Assembly: GCA_000403335.2 (NCBI GenBank) | Contig: KE159617.1 | Location: 1 to 64,000, forward strand | Reading direction: 5' to 3' | Length of the DNA stretch: 64,000 nucleotides | From: Lachnospiraceae bacterium MD335 | Lineage (GTDB): Bacteria > Bacillota > Clostridia > Lachnospirales > Lachnospiraceae | Position numbers and translations under genes: made by a program | Notes under the pieces: generated by a model | What the model was told of the DNA's origin: nothing | What the model saw: only the letters and a program-made list of their open reading frames with translations | Databases searched by the model: none | In this document: positions 38,114 to 47,226 of the stretch, piece by piece | Position numbering within the stretch: position 1 is the first letter of the stretch | Layout: each line of letters begins with the position of its first letter

Positions 38114-38899
38114 TTAATGTTTTAACAATGCGAGCGCGGCACGCCGTTTATGTCCCCTGTAAAGGCTTGCAAAACGGTTGTAAAACCAAAAGCCTTCGAC
38201 AAGAACGTGATTCAGAACGCCGATTTTTTCTTTTACAGTGCCCTGATAGTAGGTTCCGCCGTAATCAAGCGCTTTGCGCTTTTTCACATAGTTTATCAAA
38301 TCATCTTCTGTCTGAATATCTTCTTTAAAAACCGTGTATGCCGTACCAATGCAGTCTGTGCTGTGTGAGTCGCTTCCGCCAAACATGGACAGCTTATATT
38401 CAAACGCAAGGCGCCTTGCGTTCATATTGGAATTGACAGATTCACAGGAATTAAACGCTTCTAGAAAATCAAAGCGCTTCATAATATCCGGATTTTTTTT
38501 GTATGCACGCGTGCGTGTAAAGCTCAAATGACGCTCTCCGCACGGATGGGCAGGTCCGAGAATTCCGCCGTGCCGGTGTACAATGTCAATCAGCAGCTTC
38601 ACGGGAAGCCCCCTGCATTCCATAATAGGAAGTTTTACGCCTTTTGGTAAAATCACTAAGATATGTCCTGCATCAACCGTATCGTATTCAATTCCTTTCA
38701 ATACCACAAAATCCTTGATTTTGTCTTTCAAGTTATCCCTGTAATAACGAAAACCGTTATAGGAATCATGGTCTGTGACGAGCATTCCGCCAAATCCCTG
38801 TGATTTCAACAGCTTTATATAGTCTGCAATCTCAACTTTGCCATCAAGCGAGCCTTCGTCCGTGTGGCAGTGCATATCAAACTTGATATTGGAATTCAT
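38114..38899 (-). CDS. PHP-domain phosphoesterase
   Basis: A 261-residue metal-dependent hydrolase. The PHP pattern includes DMHCHTDEGS at the N-terminus, VTDHDSYNGF, GIEYDT, GPAHPCGERH and FGGSDSHSTDCIGTAYT. Such proteins hydrolyse phosphoesters, for example nucleoside 3',5'-bisphosphates or short RNA; the substrate is unknown. The start at 38899 has GGAGGAG upstream. It stands alone. Confidence 0.82.
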   Translation of the reverse strand: MNSNIKFDMHCHTDEGSLDGKVEIADYIKLLKSQGFGGMLVTDHDSYNGFRYYRDNLKDKIKDFVVLKGIEYDTVDAGHILVILPKGVKLPIMECRGLPVKLLIDIVHRHGGILGPAHPCGERHLSFTRTRAYKKNPDIMKRFDFLEAFNSCESVNSNMNARRLAFEYKLSMFGGSDSHSTDCIGTAYTVFKEDIQTEDDLINYVKKRKALDYGGTYYQGTVKEKIGVLNHVLVEGFWFYNRFASLYRGHKRRAALALLKH

Positions 38900-39167
38900 A
38901 TTGGTTTCTCCTCCAAACATTTTACCAACGCAACATAATTATTGTAATACATCAGAACCATTTAATCAAATACCATTTTATGAAAATTGCGGGAAATTAT
39001 GCATATTTGTGTCAAATCGTCAAAATTCACGATAAAACTGACTGAAAATCAAAAACTTTGTCACTTTATTGAAATTGACTTTTTAACATGCATAAACTAT
39101 AATTACTTGATAATTGGTAATTCCTTGACTTTATTTTTACTTAGTTATGGAAAAAGAGGAGATTATG

Positions 39168-39833
39168 ATGAAAAATAAATTACAGGAGCTTGCCCGCAGC
39201 TATCGCTCACTGCTTGTTATGGCAGTATATGCCGTGTTTTACATGATTGCGTTTGTCTATTTGGAGCAGCGCACCAGTGCGGTTCATGAGATTAATTTTG
39301 GAATAGACGCGTACATTCCGTTTTGTGAAGTCTTTATCATACCATATGTGATGTGGTTCGGATATGTGGCGATTACCGTATTCTATTTGTGTATCAGGGA
39401 TAAGGAGGAAAGCGAACGGCTTGTCGCGTTTTTAATGGCGGGAATGACCATCTTTATTGTTGTCTCGGCAGTTTTTCCGAACGGACACCATTTAAGGCCT
39501 GCCGTGTTTCCGAGAGACAATGTATTTACAAGAATGATCGCGGTTCTTTATGCAAGTGATACGCCGACCAATGTCCTTCCGAGCATTCATGTGTATAACT
39601 CCATTGCGATTATGATTGCAGTGTGGAGAAGCAAATGCTTTCAAGGGCATAAAGTGATAACGGGCTTTATGCTTGCATTGGGTGTAAGCATTATATTATC
39701 AACGGTGCTGATTAAGCAGCATTCCACGCTTGACGTACTTTTGGCGTTTATTCTTTCGGGATGGATGTATTCCATTTGTTATCGAAGGGCAGGCTTTAGA
39801 GTCAGACAAAAAGGAACGGCAAAAGACTGGTAA
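39168..39833 (+). CDS. PAP2-superfamily membrane protein
   Basis: A 221-residue protein with about six membrane helices. Phosphatase motifs are seen as HHLRP, PSIHVYNS (PSxH) and KQHSTLDVLLA (HxxxD), as in PAP2 or inositol phosphorylceramide synthase-like enzymes that act on lipid phosphates. The first motif is not the full KX6RP, so activity is uncertain. ATG 39168 is preferred, with AGAGGAG 6 nt upstream. A bidirectional terminator follows. Confidence 0.75.
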   Translation: MKNKLQELARSYRSLLVMAVYAVFYMIAFVYLEQRTSAVHEINFGIDAYIPFCEVFIIPYVMWFGYVAITVFYLCIRDKEESERLVAFLMAGMTIFIVVSAVFPNGHHLRPAVFPRDNVFTRMIAVLYASDTPTNVLPSIHVYNSIAIMIAVWRSKCFQGHKVITGFMLALGVSIILSTVLIKQHSTLDVLLAFILSGWMYSICYRRAGFRVRQKGTAKDW

Positions 39834-39837
39834 TAAT

Positions 39838-39868
39838 AAAAAAATTGAGCAGTCCGCTCAATTTTTTT
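39838..39868. terminator. Bidirectional terminator
   Basis: AAAAATTGAGC/GCTCAATTTTT, an 11-bp stem with a 5-nt loop (AGTCC) and A/T tails, between convergent genes. Confidence 0.88.
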
Positions 39869-39881
39869 ATTTACACGTTTT

Positions 39882-40085
39882 TTATCTCGTAAGCGTATTA
39901 GCCGATACGCTTTTGATGACAAAGTGGGAAATCTCGTCATAATTTTCTTCCGGCATGATAAAGACTTTTCTGCCGTTTTTCAAGGTGAGGGCAACAGTTT
40001 CACCCTTCCCGTTCACGTCATCACAGACTGCATCGAAATTATTCTTCAGAGATACGAAATCCATTTCCTTAACTGAATTATTCAT
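39882..40085 (-). CDS. Phd/YefM-type antitoxin-like protein without toxin
   Basis: A 67-residue protein with the Phd/YefM pattern: N-terminal strand-helix FVSLKNNFDAVCDDV, then VALTLKNGRKVFIMPEENYDEI. These antitoxins bind their own promoter and neutralise RelE/Doc toxins. No toxin frame is next to it, so it is an orphan or a regulator. AAGGAGG precedes the ATG, and its leader is about 100 nt. Confidence 0.7.
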   Translation of the reverse strand: MNNSVKEMDFVSLKNNFDAVCDDVNGKGETVALTLKNGRKVFIMPEENYDEISHFVIKSVSANTLTR

Positions 40086-40190
40086 ACGGGGTCCTCCTTA
40101 ATCCTGTACTGGGGATGCCGCCCTGTATAAAATCAAGCAGTTGGGGAATTTGGGGAAGGGCGACAAAATAAAATTACCTTTAATGTATCA

Positions 40191-40219
40191 ATAATACCGA
40201 ATTTTGCGGCGTATTTCAA
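40191..40219 (-). promoter_or_regulatory. Promoter of antitoxin-like gene
   Basis: On the minus strand TTGAAA (40219-40214), 17 nt, TATTAT (40196-40191). The leader from about 40184 to the ATG contains a possible GTCGCCC/GGGCGGC stem. Confidence 0.55.
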
Positions 40220-40310
40220 GCAATTTCGAAAAATTTAATAAAATATTTGCAAAAGTCCGTTCAATCATATCAAATCGTATGTAATTGTGCACGCAAATCA
40301 TGTTTTGCCT

Positions 40311-41150
40311 TTAAGAATAGTTAGAAACAGATGGTACAAAGCCTTCAAAAATAAATAAATCAAAGCTCTTGGAAACCCGTTCCAGCTCCTCCTGCGAGCG
40401 CACCGTCCATGCCACGCTTAAGGAATGATATAATTTGCGGCAGAGAATACGCGAGAGCTCGTTTCTGTGCTTGCAGTTGTACGCCACAAAATCAGGCGCC
40501 GCATAGCAGTTTCCAATTAAATGGGACAATAAAAAGTATGACAGGCGCAGTTTTTTTCTTGTAAAGTCCTCCGAGAGCTGACCTCTGACAATATTAGGAC
40601 GGTGTTTCCTGTACCAACGCACGGCAAGCGGATGAAACGATTCAATACAGTAGTGTCCTTTGTAATTAGAAAGAATACGGTCGCAAATGCTGCAAAGCCT
40701 GTTCGCGTTTTTTTCTACCTTGTATTCGATAATCAGCGGTACACGCCCGTCAACTGCCTTTAATACTTCCTCGAAGGAAGGGATTTTTTCGTCCGTGCCA
40801 AGCAGCCGGAAGCGCCGAAGCTCCTCAAAGGTATAATCTCTCAAATATCCTTTGACGCCGCAGACGCGGTTCAAGGTGTCGTCATGGAACACGACAGGGA
40901 CATTGTCTTTCGTCAGATGTACGTCAAATTCAATACCGTAGCCTAAATCGGCGGCGCGTTTTATTGCCGAATAGGAATTTTCAGGTAAAACCGGCTCTCC
41001 GCTTTTTTTTCTGCCATGAAGCCCTCTGTGCGCGTACATATGTCCGAAAAACGGCGTATAGTCCGGTCGATGGCGGATACGCGGTTTAATTGAGATTAAA
41101 TATAAGGCGCAGGCTGCGCATAAAATCAGAAATAGAAATAAGATACTCAT
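40311..41150 (-). CDS. Glycerophosphodiester phosphodiesterase family protein
   Basis: A 279-residue protein with one N-terminal membrane helix (about 1-19) and a GDPD TIM barrel. Catalytic residues are in AHRGLHG, PENSYSAI, and EFDVHLTKDNVPVVFHDDTL; EYKVEK and IESFHP also fit. It likely cleaves glycerophosphodiesters from lipid headgroups at the membrane. Single gene with no partner nearby except the PAP2 protein. Confidence 0.87.
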   Translation of the reverse strand: MSILFLFLILCAACALYLISIKPRIRHRPDYTPFFGHMYAHRGLHGRKKSGEPVLPENSYSAIKRAADLGYGIEFDVHLTKDNVPVVFHDDTLNRVCGVKGYLRDYTFEELRRFRLLGTDEKIPSFEEVLKAVDGRVPLIIEYKVEKNANRLCSICDRILSNYKGHYCIESFHPLAVRWYRKHRPNIVRGQLSEDFTRKKLRLSYFLLSHLIGNCYAAPDFVAYNCKHRNELSRILCRKLYHSLSVAWTVRSQEELERVSKSFDLFIFEGFVPSVSNYS

Positions 41151-41257
41151 GTGAATCGCCTCCTATGAAAATATTATATAAAATTTGAGGAAAATGCAAC
41201 AATATCTCAAAAATCTATAAAGTTTTCAGTGAATTGTTGTACTTTTTGATTTTTTAG

Positions 41258-41263
41258 TATAAT
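41258..41263 (+). promoter_or_regulatory. -10 element for M13 peptidase gene
   Basis: TATAAT at 41258-41263, about 70 bp before the gene; TTGTTG 18 nt upstream (41234-41239) is a weak -35. Confidence 0.45.
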
Positions 41264-41332
41264 ATAAATTTGTATGGACTGATTTCGAGAGGGAGGATGT
41301 AGAAACAGGTTGAACAGGAATGGAGGACGTTT

Positions 41333-43441
41333 ATGAAGAAGAGGATATTGGCATTGGTTTTGGCGGCGGCAATGGCGCTTGGAACGACGGGCTGCGGATT
41401 GTTTACAGTTCAAAACGAAAGTCCTGCCGACGTCGCAAAAGACAGCATTGCGAACGAGTTTCATAAAGGCTCGCAGGAAAGCACAATTGCCGAAGAGGAT
41501 ATAGAAGATGCGGCTGCCGGGGTGGACAGTACGCCTAAGGAGGTGCGGTATCAGGACGATTACTATGAATACGTTAATCAAAACCTTCTTTCCAAAATTG
41601 AGCTTGCGGCGACGGACGCGCACTGGGACTGGTTCGGTGAGCTCAATGCCGTAGTGAGCAGCGAAATGGAGGATATTATACGAGAGCTTGCCGGTGACGG
41701 AAAAACATATGAGAAAGGAACGCCGGAGCAGAAAATTAAGGATATGTATGAGTGCGTATCCAACACCGAAAACAGGGAGAAAACAGGCTTAGGACCGCTG
41801 AAGCCGTATATGGACAGCATCAGAAACGCCAAAAATATCGACGAGTATGTAGATGCGCTTGCGCACCTTTCCGGTGAGTTTGGGTTCAGCAGCATTGTAG
41901 GCGGTTATTATATTTCGCAGGATAAAGCGGATTCGAGCGAGTATTCGGTATACATGATGTATGCGGATACTTTGATTGGTAAGGAATATATTGAAGGAAA
42001 AGAAACAAAAGAATATGTTGACATGTATCTTGACTATGTGAATGACATGCTGGTAGAGTTTGGCATGAGTGCAGGCGAGGCGGCGGCAAGCACGGATTCG
42101 ATTGAAACGCTTCTGCGCGACATCTGTGCATCAACACTCACGACAGAGCAGCTTTATGATCCAAAGATTACCTACAATGTCTACACGGCAAAAGAGCTGC
42201 AGCAGCTTTACACAAACGTGGATGTGGATAAGATGCTCAAAACGCTCGGTGTTTCCGGACAGGATAAATATATTGTGATTGATGTTGAACAGGCTAAAAA
42301 GATTAACTCGCTCCTGGTGGAGGAAAATCTTCAGGCGTTAAAGGATTATTCTAGCTTTGTCATGCTTAATGATGTGGCAGAATATGCCTCGTCAGGCTAT
42401 GTGAAGCTGCACGATAAAATGCAGAATTCCCTGTACGGCATTACGGAGAGCTGGGGCGACGAGAAAATTTGGATGGATCTGACACAGGACTTACTTCCGT
42501 GGGACTTCGGAACAATATATGTGAAGGAGCACTTTTCACAGGAAGATAAAGAGGCTGTGGAAGCCATGATTGAGCTGATTTTGAAGGAATATGAAACGAT
42601 TATCAACAAGCAGGAATGGATGAGTGACGCGACCAAACAAAAGGCGGTCAAAAAGCTTGAAACCATGCAGGTTAAAATCGGTTATCCCGAAGAATGGCCC
42701 GCAGCGAAGGATATGATGCAGGTAACGCCAATATCAGAGGGCGGGAGTCTGATTTCAAACTGGCTGGTCAGCATGCAGGTTGCAATTGAGGCGCAGCTGC
42801 AGCAGCTTGGTACAAAAGTGGACCGTTCCGAGTGGGATGTGACGCCGCAGACGATTAACGCGATGTATGATCCATTAAACAATGAGATTATCTTTCCGGC
42901 AGCAATTCTGCAGGCGCCGTTTTATAACAGCAGAAATTCGGACGGGGCAAATTTGGGCGGTATCGGCTTTGTCATTGCACATGAGGTAAGCCATGCGTTT
43001 GACTCAAGCGGCGCGCTGTATGATGAATTCGGAAATTACAATGTTTGGTGGACGGACGAGGAGCTTGCGGAGTACGAAAGACTTTCCCAGTCCATTGTGG
43101 AATATTACAACAACTATGAGATGATGGGCACAAAGGTCAACGGTGATCTCACGCTTATGGAAAATATTGCGGATTTGGGCGCGATGACGTGTATTACTTC
43201 CATTATTGGCGATGATGAGGATGCGCTTGACGATGCGTTCGGACAGATGACCTATAACTGGGCAAGCGCAGATACGGCGAGCTTTATGATGTATCTGTTA
43301 AACACGGATACGCATTCGCCCAATAAGGTTAGAGTGAATGCCGTGCTCAGCTCATGCGATGCATTTTACGATATTTATGATATTGCGGAAACAGACGGAA
43401 TGTATGTCGCTCCGGAGGACAGAGTCGGCATTTGGAGATAA
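41333..43441 (+). CDS. M13 family metallopeptidase lipoprotein
   Basis: A 702-residue exported endopeptidase of the neprilysin family. Signal peptide with lipobox GTTGC, lipidated Cys21. The zinc site HEVSH lies near residue 550 in VIAHEVSHAFD, and the third ligand is in ENIADLGAM near residue 610. NAMYDPLNNEIIFPAAILQ is the substrate-binding strand. It likely trims oligopeptides at the cell surface. The adjacent secreted protein is 39 bp downstream, so the two are probably cotranscribed. Confidence 0.92.
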   Translation: MKKRILALVLAAAMALGTTGCGLFTVQNESPADVAKDSIANEFHKGSQESTIAEEDIEDAAAGVDSTPKEVRYQDDYYEYVNQNLLSKIELAATDAHWDWFGELNAVVSSEMEDIIRELAGDGKTYEKGTPEQKIKDMYECVSNTENREKTGLGPLKPYMDSIRNAKNIDEYVDALAHLSGEFGFSSIVGGYYISQDKADSSEYSVYMMYADTLIGKEYIEGKETKEYVDMYLDYVNDMLVEFGMSAGEAAASTDSIETLLRDICASTLTTEQLYDPKITYNVYTAKELQQLYTNVDVDKMLKTLGVSGQDKYIVIDVEQAKKINSLLVEENLQALKDYSSFVMLNDVAEYASSGYVKLHDKMQNSLYGITESWGDEKIWMDLTQDLLPWDFGTIYVKEHFSQEDKEAVEAMIELILKEYETIINKQEWMSDATKQKAVKKLETMQVKIGYPEEWPAAKDMMQVTPISEGGSLISNWLVSMQVAIEAQLQQLGTKVDRSEWDVTPQTINAMYDPLNNEIIFPAAILQAPFYNSRNSDGANLGGIGFVIAHEVSHAFDSSGALYDEFGNYNVWWTDEELAEYERLSQSIVEYYNNYEMMGTKVNGDLTLMENIADLGAMTCITSIIGDDEDALDDAFGQMTYNWASADTASFMMYLLNTDTHSPNKVRVNAVLSSCDAFYDIYDIAETDGMYVAPEDRVGIWR

Positions 43442-43480
43442 AAACAAGGGGAACAGGAACGAATTAAGGGGGAAATCAAA

Positions 43481-44377
43481 ATGAAGGGACTTAGGAGAAA
43501 AATCGCGGTACTTGTTATGACGCTATTAGTGCTTACAGGGGCAGCGCCGTTTGCGGCTGATAATATGATGCAGGTACAGGCAGCGGAATTTAGCGTTACG
43601 GAGAGTAAGGCGGTGCTTTACAGCAACGATCATACAAAGGTGTACCGGCTGCCGGATGAGAATTCGGGTGCGGTTACAACCATCGCAAGCGGAATTCCGG
43701 TCAACGTGACAGGTATCACTTCAAACGGCTGGTTTCGGATTTCGCTGAACGGAGTTTATTATGTGCCGGGTTATGGCTTGGAATCCAGAAATTCCGGAAA
43801 TACCAATCCGGTTGTAAACAATACGGATGTATCCATTCTGACACGGGGAACGTTTTCCTTTTTTAAAAATCCGCAGCTTGGCGATTTTACGAAAACCGAA
43901 GTGGAGGACATGGACGAAAATACCTACATTAAGTATCTTGATTCGTATTTAATGGGTTATGCGATGATTGAAAACTGTATCCTGCAGGACAGCGGGGAAC
44001 GGTTAAAGACGGTGTATGAGAGTGAGTCAAGGCTGGATAAAAACGTTGCGGGTATGACGATGCAGGCATATCTGATTAATTACAGGAACAATTATTTAAG
44101 TGACAGTCTTGCGGGACCGTTTCGCTCGGATAAGGATTTGAAGCTTGCGATGAACAGGGCGATACGGTACGAAATCGAAACCTTTGGAGCGGTTTACAAA
44201 AGCTCAAGCGTCGGTGACAGTGAGAGTAAAATGACTAAGTTTTTGGAGAGTGTAATCGACCAAATGAAGGCGGAGCAGGGCGTTTCTTTTACCTGCCGTA
44301 TGGAATACGGGGATTACAAAACGGGCAGCGGTGACGAGGGAAAAGGCTGGATCATTGAATTTACAAGGAAAAAATAG
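43481..44377 (+). CDS. Secreted protein with SH3-like domain
   Basis: A 298-residue exported protein. Signal peptide to about residue 36 (VQAAE region). Residues about 40-105 resemble a bacterial SH3 domain (VYRLPDENSGAVTTIASG, GWFRISLNGVYYVPG). After a polar linker, residues about 115-298 form an unrecognised helical domain. No cell-wall anchor. GGGGGA lies upstream. Likely cotranscribed with the M13 peptidase; wall association is inferred from the SH3 domain. Confidence 0.65.
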   Translation: MKGLRRKIAVLVMTLLVLTGAAPFAADNMMQVQAAEFSVTESKAVLYSNDHTKVYRLPDENSGAVTTIASGIPVNVTGITSNGWFRISLNGVYYVPGYGLESRNSGNTNPVVNNTDVSILTRGTFSFFKNPQLGDFTKTEVEDMDENTYIKYLDSYLMGYAMIENCILQDSGERLKTVYESESRLDKNVAGMTMQAYLINYRNNYLSDSLAGPFRSDKDLKLAMNRAIRYEIETFGAVYKSSSVGDSESKMTKFLESVIDQMKAEQGVSFTCRMEYGDYKTGSGDEGKGWIIEFTRKK

Positions 44378-44391
44378 GAGTAAATCTACCA

Positions 44392-45192
44392 ATGTACAAT
44401 AAGGAGCATCTTGTAACAGCTGATACGGAAGGAAATTTTTACTGCAGGGCGGTGGATGCCGTCCTGAACTGCCATGAAAATCAGCAGGTGTGCGGAATAG
44501 GCTGTCCATGCTTTATTGCGGCGGAAACGGTTGCAGGGAAGGATGGCTGTTTTGTGTGTTTATATGAGGGAGAGCGGTCTGACGAGGGGGCGCCTCTTTT
44601 TCCGTCTGTGCAAGGACTGGATGAACGGCTTGCGAAAGCGTATCGGTTTGCGGCAAATGCACATCGCGGACAGAACCGGAAGGGTACGAAAATACCGTAT
44701 TTTGCACACATTATTACGACAGCGAACTATTGTATGCAGCTTACGGATGATATTGAGATTATTCAGGCGGCGATTCTTCATGATACAATCGAAGATACGG
44801 CTGTGACGCCGGAAGACTTGCGCCGTGAGTTTGGAGATCGTATAGCAGGGATTGTAGAGGCAGACACGGAGGACAAGCGCCGTGACCGGCCGGCGTCCGA
44901 GACATGGGAAATCAGAAAGCAGGAGACGGTTGAGCATTTGTCACATCAGCGCTATGAGGCAAAGCTTGTGATGCTTGCGGATAAAACGGCAAATGCCGAG
45001 TCGCTTGTCAGGGAGTGGGAGCAGCGCGGTGACGTTGTTTGGAATAAGTTCAACATGAAAGATAAGAAAAAGCAGGAGTGGTATTTTCGGTCCGTGGCAG
45101 ACTGCCTTGCGGAATTTTCTGACACGAGTGTCATGAAAACGCTTATGGAGTACATAGACCGGCTTTTTGGAAAGAAGGCGGAGAATGAGTGA
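44392..45192 (+). CDS. HD-domain protein of the (p)ppGpp hydrolase type with Cys-rich N-terminus
   Basis: A 266-residue protein. Residues about 78-220 match the SpoT/MESH1 hydrolase: AHRGQNRKG, His106 in IPYFAHI, and His130-Asp131 with Glu134-Asp135 in HDTIEDT. A small alarmone hydrolase is likely, although related HD proteins with other substrates exist. The first 56 residues contain seven cysteines (18, 27, 34, 38, 40, 53, 56), suggesting a metal-binding or redox module not usual in this family. It overlaps the following methyltransferase gene by 8 bp. Confidence 0.75.
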   Translation: MYNKEHLVTADTEGNFYCRAVDAVLNCHENQQVCGIGCPCFIAAETVAGKDGCFVCLYEGERSDEGAPLFPSVQGLDERLAKAYRFAANAHRGQNRKGTKIPYFAHIITTANYCMQLTDDIEIIQAAILHDTIEDTAVTPEDLRREFGDRIAGIVEADTEDKRRDRPASETWEIRKQETVEHLSHQRYEAKLVMLADKTANAESLVREWEQRGDVVWNKFNMKDKKKQEWYFRSVADCLAEFSDTSVMKTLMEYIDRLFGKKAENE

Positions 45193-46387
45193 GGCAGTGG
45201 TACTGCTCAAAAAGGGCGAGGGACGAAGTCTGAAGGCGGGCGGTCTTTGGGTGTATGACAACGAGATCGACACCATAAAGGGCACGTTTCATAATGGTGA
45301 TATTGTGGCGGTGCATGACTTTGACGGTTATGCGATGGGGCGCGGCTTTATCAACCAAAATTCCAAAATCAGGGTGCGCATGATGACGCGCAGACCAAAT
45401 CAGCAGGTGGACGAGGAGTTCTTAAAGGAGCGGGTACAGGCGGCATGGAATTACAGGAAGGATACGGTGGATACGTTATCGTGCAGGGTGATTTTCGGGG
45501 AGGCGGACTTTTTACCCGGGATTGTGATTGATAAGTATGAGGATGTGCTTGTTGTAGAGTCGCTTGCGCTTGGCATTGACCGATTTAAAGAGACGATTGT
45601 AACATTGCTGAAAGAGGCTCTTTTGGCAGACGGCATCAAAATCCGCGGCGTGTATGAGAGAAGCGATGCAAAAGAGCGTGAAAAGGAAGGATTGCCGCGC
45701 GTTAAGGGCTTTATCGGTGAGCCGTTTGATACGAATGTGGAGATTACGGAAAATGGCGTGCGCTATTTGGTGGACGTGGCAAACGGGCAGAAAACAGGGT
45801 TTTTCCTTGATCAGAAATACAACCGGCTTGCGATACAGAAATTGTGCAGGGGAAAGCGTGTTTTGGACTGCTTTACGCATATGGGGACCTTTGCGCTGAA
45901 TGCGGGCATTGCGGGAGCAGAATCGGTTACGGGTCTCGATATATCGGAATTTGCGGTCAAACAGGCGCAGGAAAACGCACGGCGCAACGGTTTGCAGGAT
46001 ACGGTGCGGTTTCGGTGTGCAAATGTTTTAGATGAACTGCCGCGGCTTGCGTCAGCCGGTGAGCAGTATGATGTCGTAATTCTTGACCCGCCGGCTTTTA
46101 CAAAGTCGCGCAAGGCGACCAAAAATGCAATCAAAGGCTATCGTGAGATTAACAGAAAGGGATTGCAGCTTGTAAAAGACGGAGGCTACCTGGCAACTTG
46201 TTCCTGCTCTCATTTTATGACACAGGAGCTTTTGGCAAAGACGATTAAAGAAGCGGCAAAGAGTGCACATAAGCGTTTACGGCAGGTGGAGTTTCGCACG
46301 CAGGCGCCGGATCATCCGATTTTGTGGGCGGCGGATGAGAGTTATTATTTAAAATTCTACATCTTTCAGGTGTGTCAACTAATGTAA
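45185..46387 (+). CDS. RlmI-type 23S rRNA cytosine methyltransferase
   Basis: A 400-residue SAM-dependent methyltransferase with an N-terminal PUA domain, an RRM-like middle and a Rossmann domain. Motifs include KTGFFLDQKYNR, VLDCFTHMGTFALNAG, VILDPPAFTKS, and the Cys motif TCSCSHFM. E. coli RlmI makes m5C1962 in 23S rRNA; the same target is inferred. ATG 45185 is chosen with AAGG 7 nt upstream rather than an earlier TTG. The stop region is within an inverted repeat. Confidence 0.85.
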   Translation: MSEAVVLLKKGEGRSLKAGGLWVYDNEIDTIKGTFHNGDIVAVHDFDGYAMGRGFINQNSKIRVRMMTRRPNQQVDEEFLKERVQAAWNYRKDTVDTLSCRVIFGEADFLPGIVIDKYEDVLVVESLALGIDRFKETIVTLLKEALLADGIKIRGVYERSDAKEREKEGLPRVKGFIGEPFDTNVEITENGVRYLVDVANGQKTGFFLDQKYNRLAIQKLCRGKRVLDCFTHMGTFALNAGIAGAESVTGLDISEFAVKQAQENARRNGLQDTVRFRCANVLDELPRLASAGEQYDVVILDPPAFTKSRKATKNAIKGYREINRKGLQLVKDGGYLATCSCSHFMTQELLAKTIKEAAKSAHKRLRQVEFRTQAPDHPILWAADESYYLKFYIFQVCQLM

Positions 46388-46422
46388 AAATATGTTGACA
46401 CAAAGGGGATTTTTTGATAATA
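46371..46422 (+). promoter_or_regulatory. Promoter overlapped by inverted repeat
   Basis: TTGACA (46394-46399), 17-nt spacer, TAATAT (46417-46422). The -35 lies inside the right arm of a perfect 9-bp inverted repeat, TGTGTCAAC (46371-46379) and GTTGACACA (46393-46401). The repeat could be a repressor operator. Confidence 0.6.
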
Positions 46423-46549
46423 TAAAGAAAAGTTTAACGCGCTAAATTTTACAAAAATTTAATAAAATTTATTTTCCGAAAATATTCTATCAGAGATGTT
46501 TCGTGAATATTTTAGAAGAAAGATAAAATGAGGAAGGAGAATAGTAAAA

Positions 46550-46774
46550 ATGGATGAAAATAAAAATGTAGTTGACAATGGTGGGTTTTTATGGGGATTA
46601 CTTGGATGCTGTATCCCTATCGTTGGTTTGATCTTATTCCTTGTATGGAAGGATACAAAGCCAAAGACTGCTAAGGCTGCTGGAATCGGTGCGCTTGTAT
46701 CGGTTATTTTAGCCGTTATATATTATATTGTTATGTTTGTCATAATAGGAGCAGGAGCAATGGCGCTTGGCTAA
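46550..46774 (+). CDS. Small two-helix membrane protein
   Basis: A 74-residue protein with two membrane helices (about 13-33 and 45-70) separated by a basic loop WKDTKPKTAK. It has a CC pair in the first helix. No named function; similar short proteins are frequent in Clostridia. GGAAGGAG precedes ATG 46550. It overlaps the next gene by 8 bp. Confidence 0.6.
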   Translation: MDENKNVVDNGGFLWGLLGCCIPIVGLILFLVWKDTKPKTAKAAGIGALVSVILAVIYYIVMFVIIGAGAMALG

Positions 46775-47171
46775 GCGGATTGGCAGGTTTCTGCAGATCC
46801 TTTTTGGATGTCATGCGAGACCGGACCGTTCTTTCTTTTTTCGCGGCAGACAGTTTCCGATTTGTGCACGCTGTACCGGAGAGCTGGTCGGCATGTTGAT
46901 TGGTATTTTCGTTGCTGTTTGTTTTGGCTGTTTGGACTTTTGGGTTACATGTTTACTGATGCTTCCGCTGATTGTGGATGGGTTTACCCAACGGTTGACA
47001 GCATATGAAAGCAATAATATGCGAAGATTATGGACGGGTATATTATTTGGGTTTGCGCTCATATTTATGTTTATTTATTTTCATCGTACCTGTGTTCACA
47101 TTGCGGGTTGGATTTTAAAGCTTTTTAATGATCCGCAGGAAGTGGACAGAGTGATGGAACGCTTTATTTAA
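46767..47171 (+). CDS. DUF2085 membrane protein
   Basis: A 134-residue protein with a CHARPDRSFFF motif and CARCTGE (Cys33, Cys36) near the N-terminus, then three membrane helices. This is the DUF2085 pattern; the conserved Cys/His residues hint at a metal site, and function is unknown. The start is TTG 46767 inside the end of the previous gene, with GGAGCAGGAG upstream. A terminator follows. Confidence 0.75.
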   Translation: MAKRIGRFLQILFGCHARPDRSFFFRGRQFPICARCTGELVGMLIGIFVAVCFGCLDFWVTCLLMLPLIVDGFTQRLTAYESNNMRRLWTGILFGFALIFMFIYFHRTCVHIAGWILKLFNDPQEVDRVMERFI

Positions 47172-47183
47172 ACAAATTAAAAC

Positions 47184-47226
47184 AAATCGGGCTGAACATG
47201 TGTAAGCGGTTTATCCCGATTTTTTA
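47184..47226 (+). terminator. Terminator
   Basis: AAATCGGG (47184-47191) pairs with CCCGATTT (47215-47222), followed by a T tract. Confidence 0.7.
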
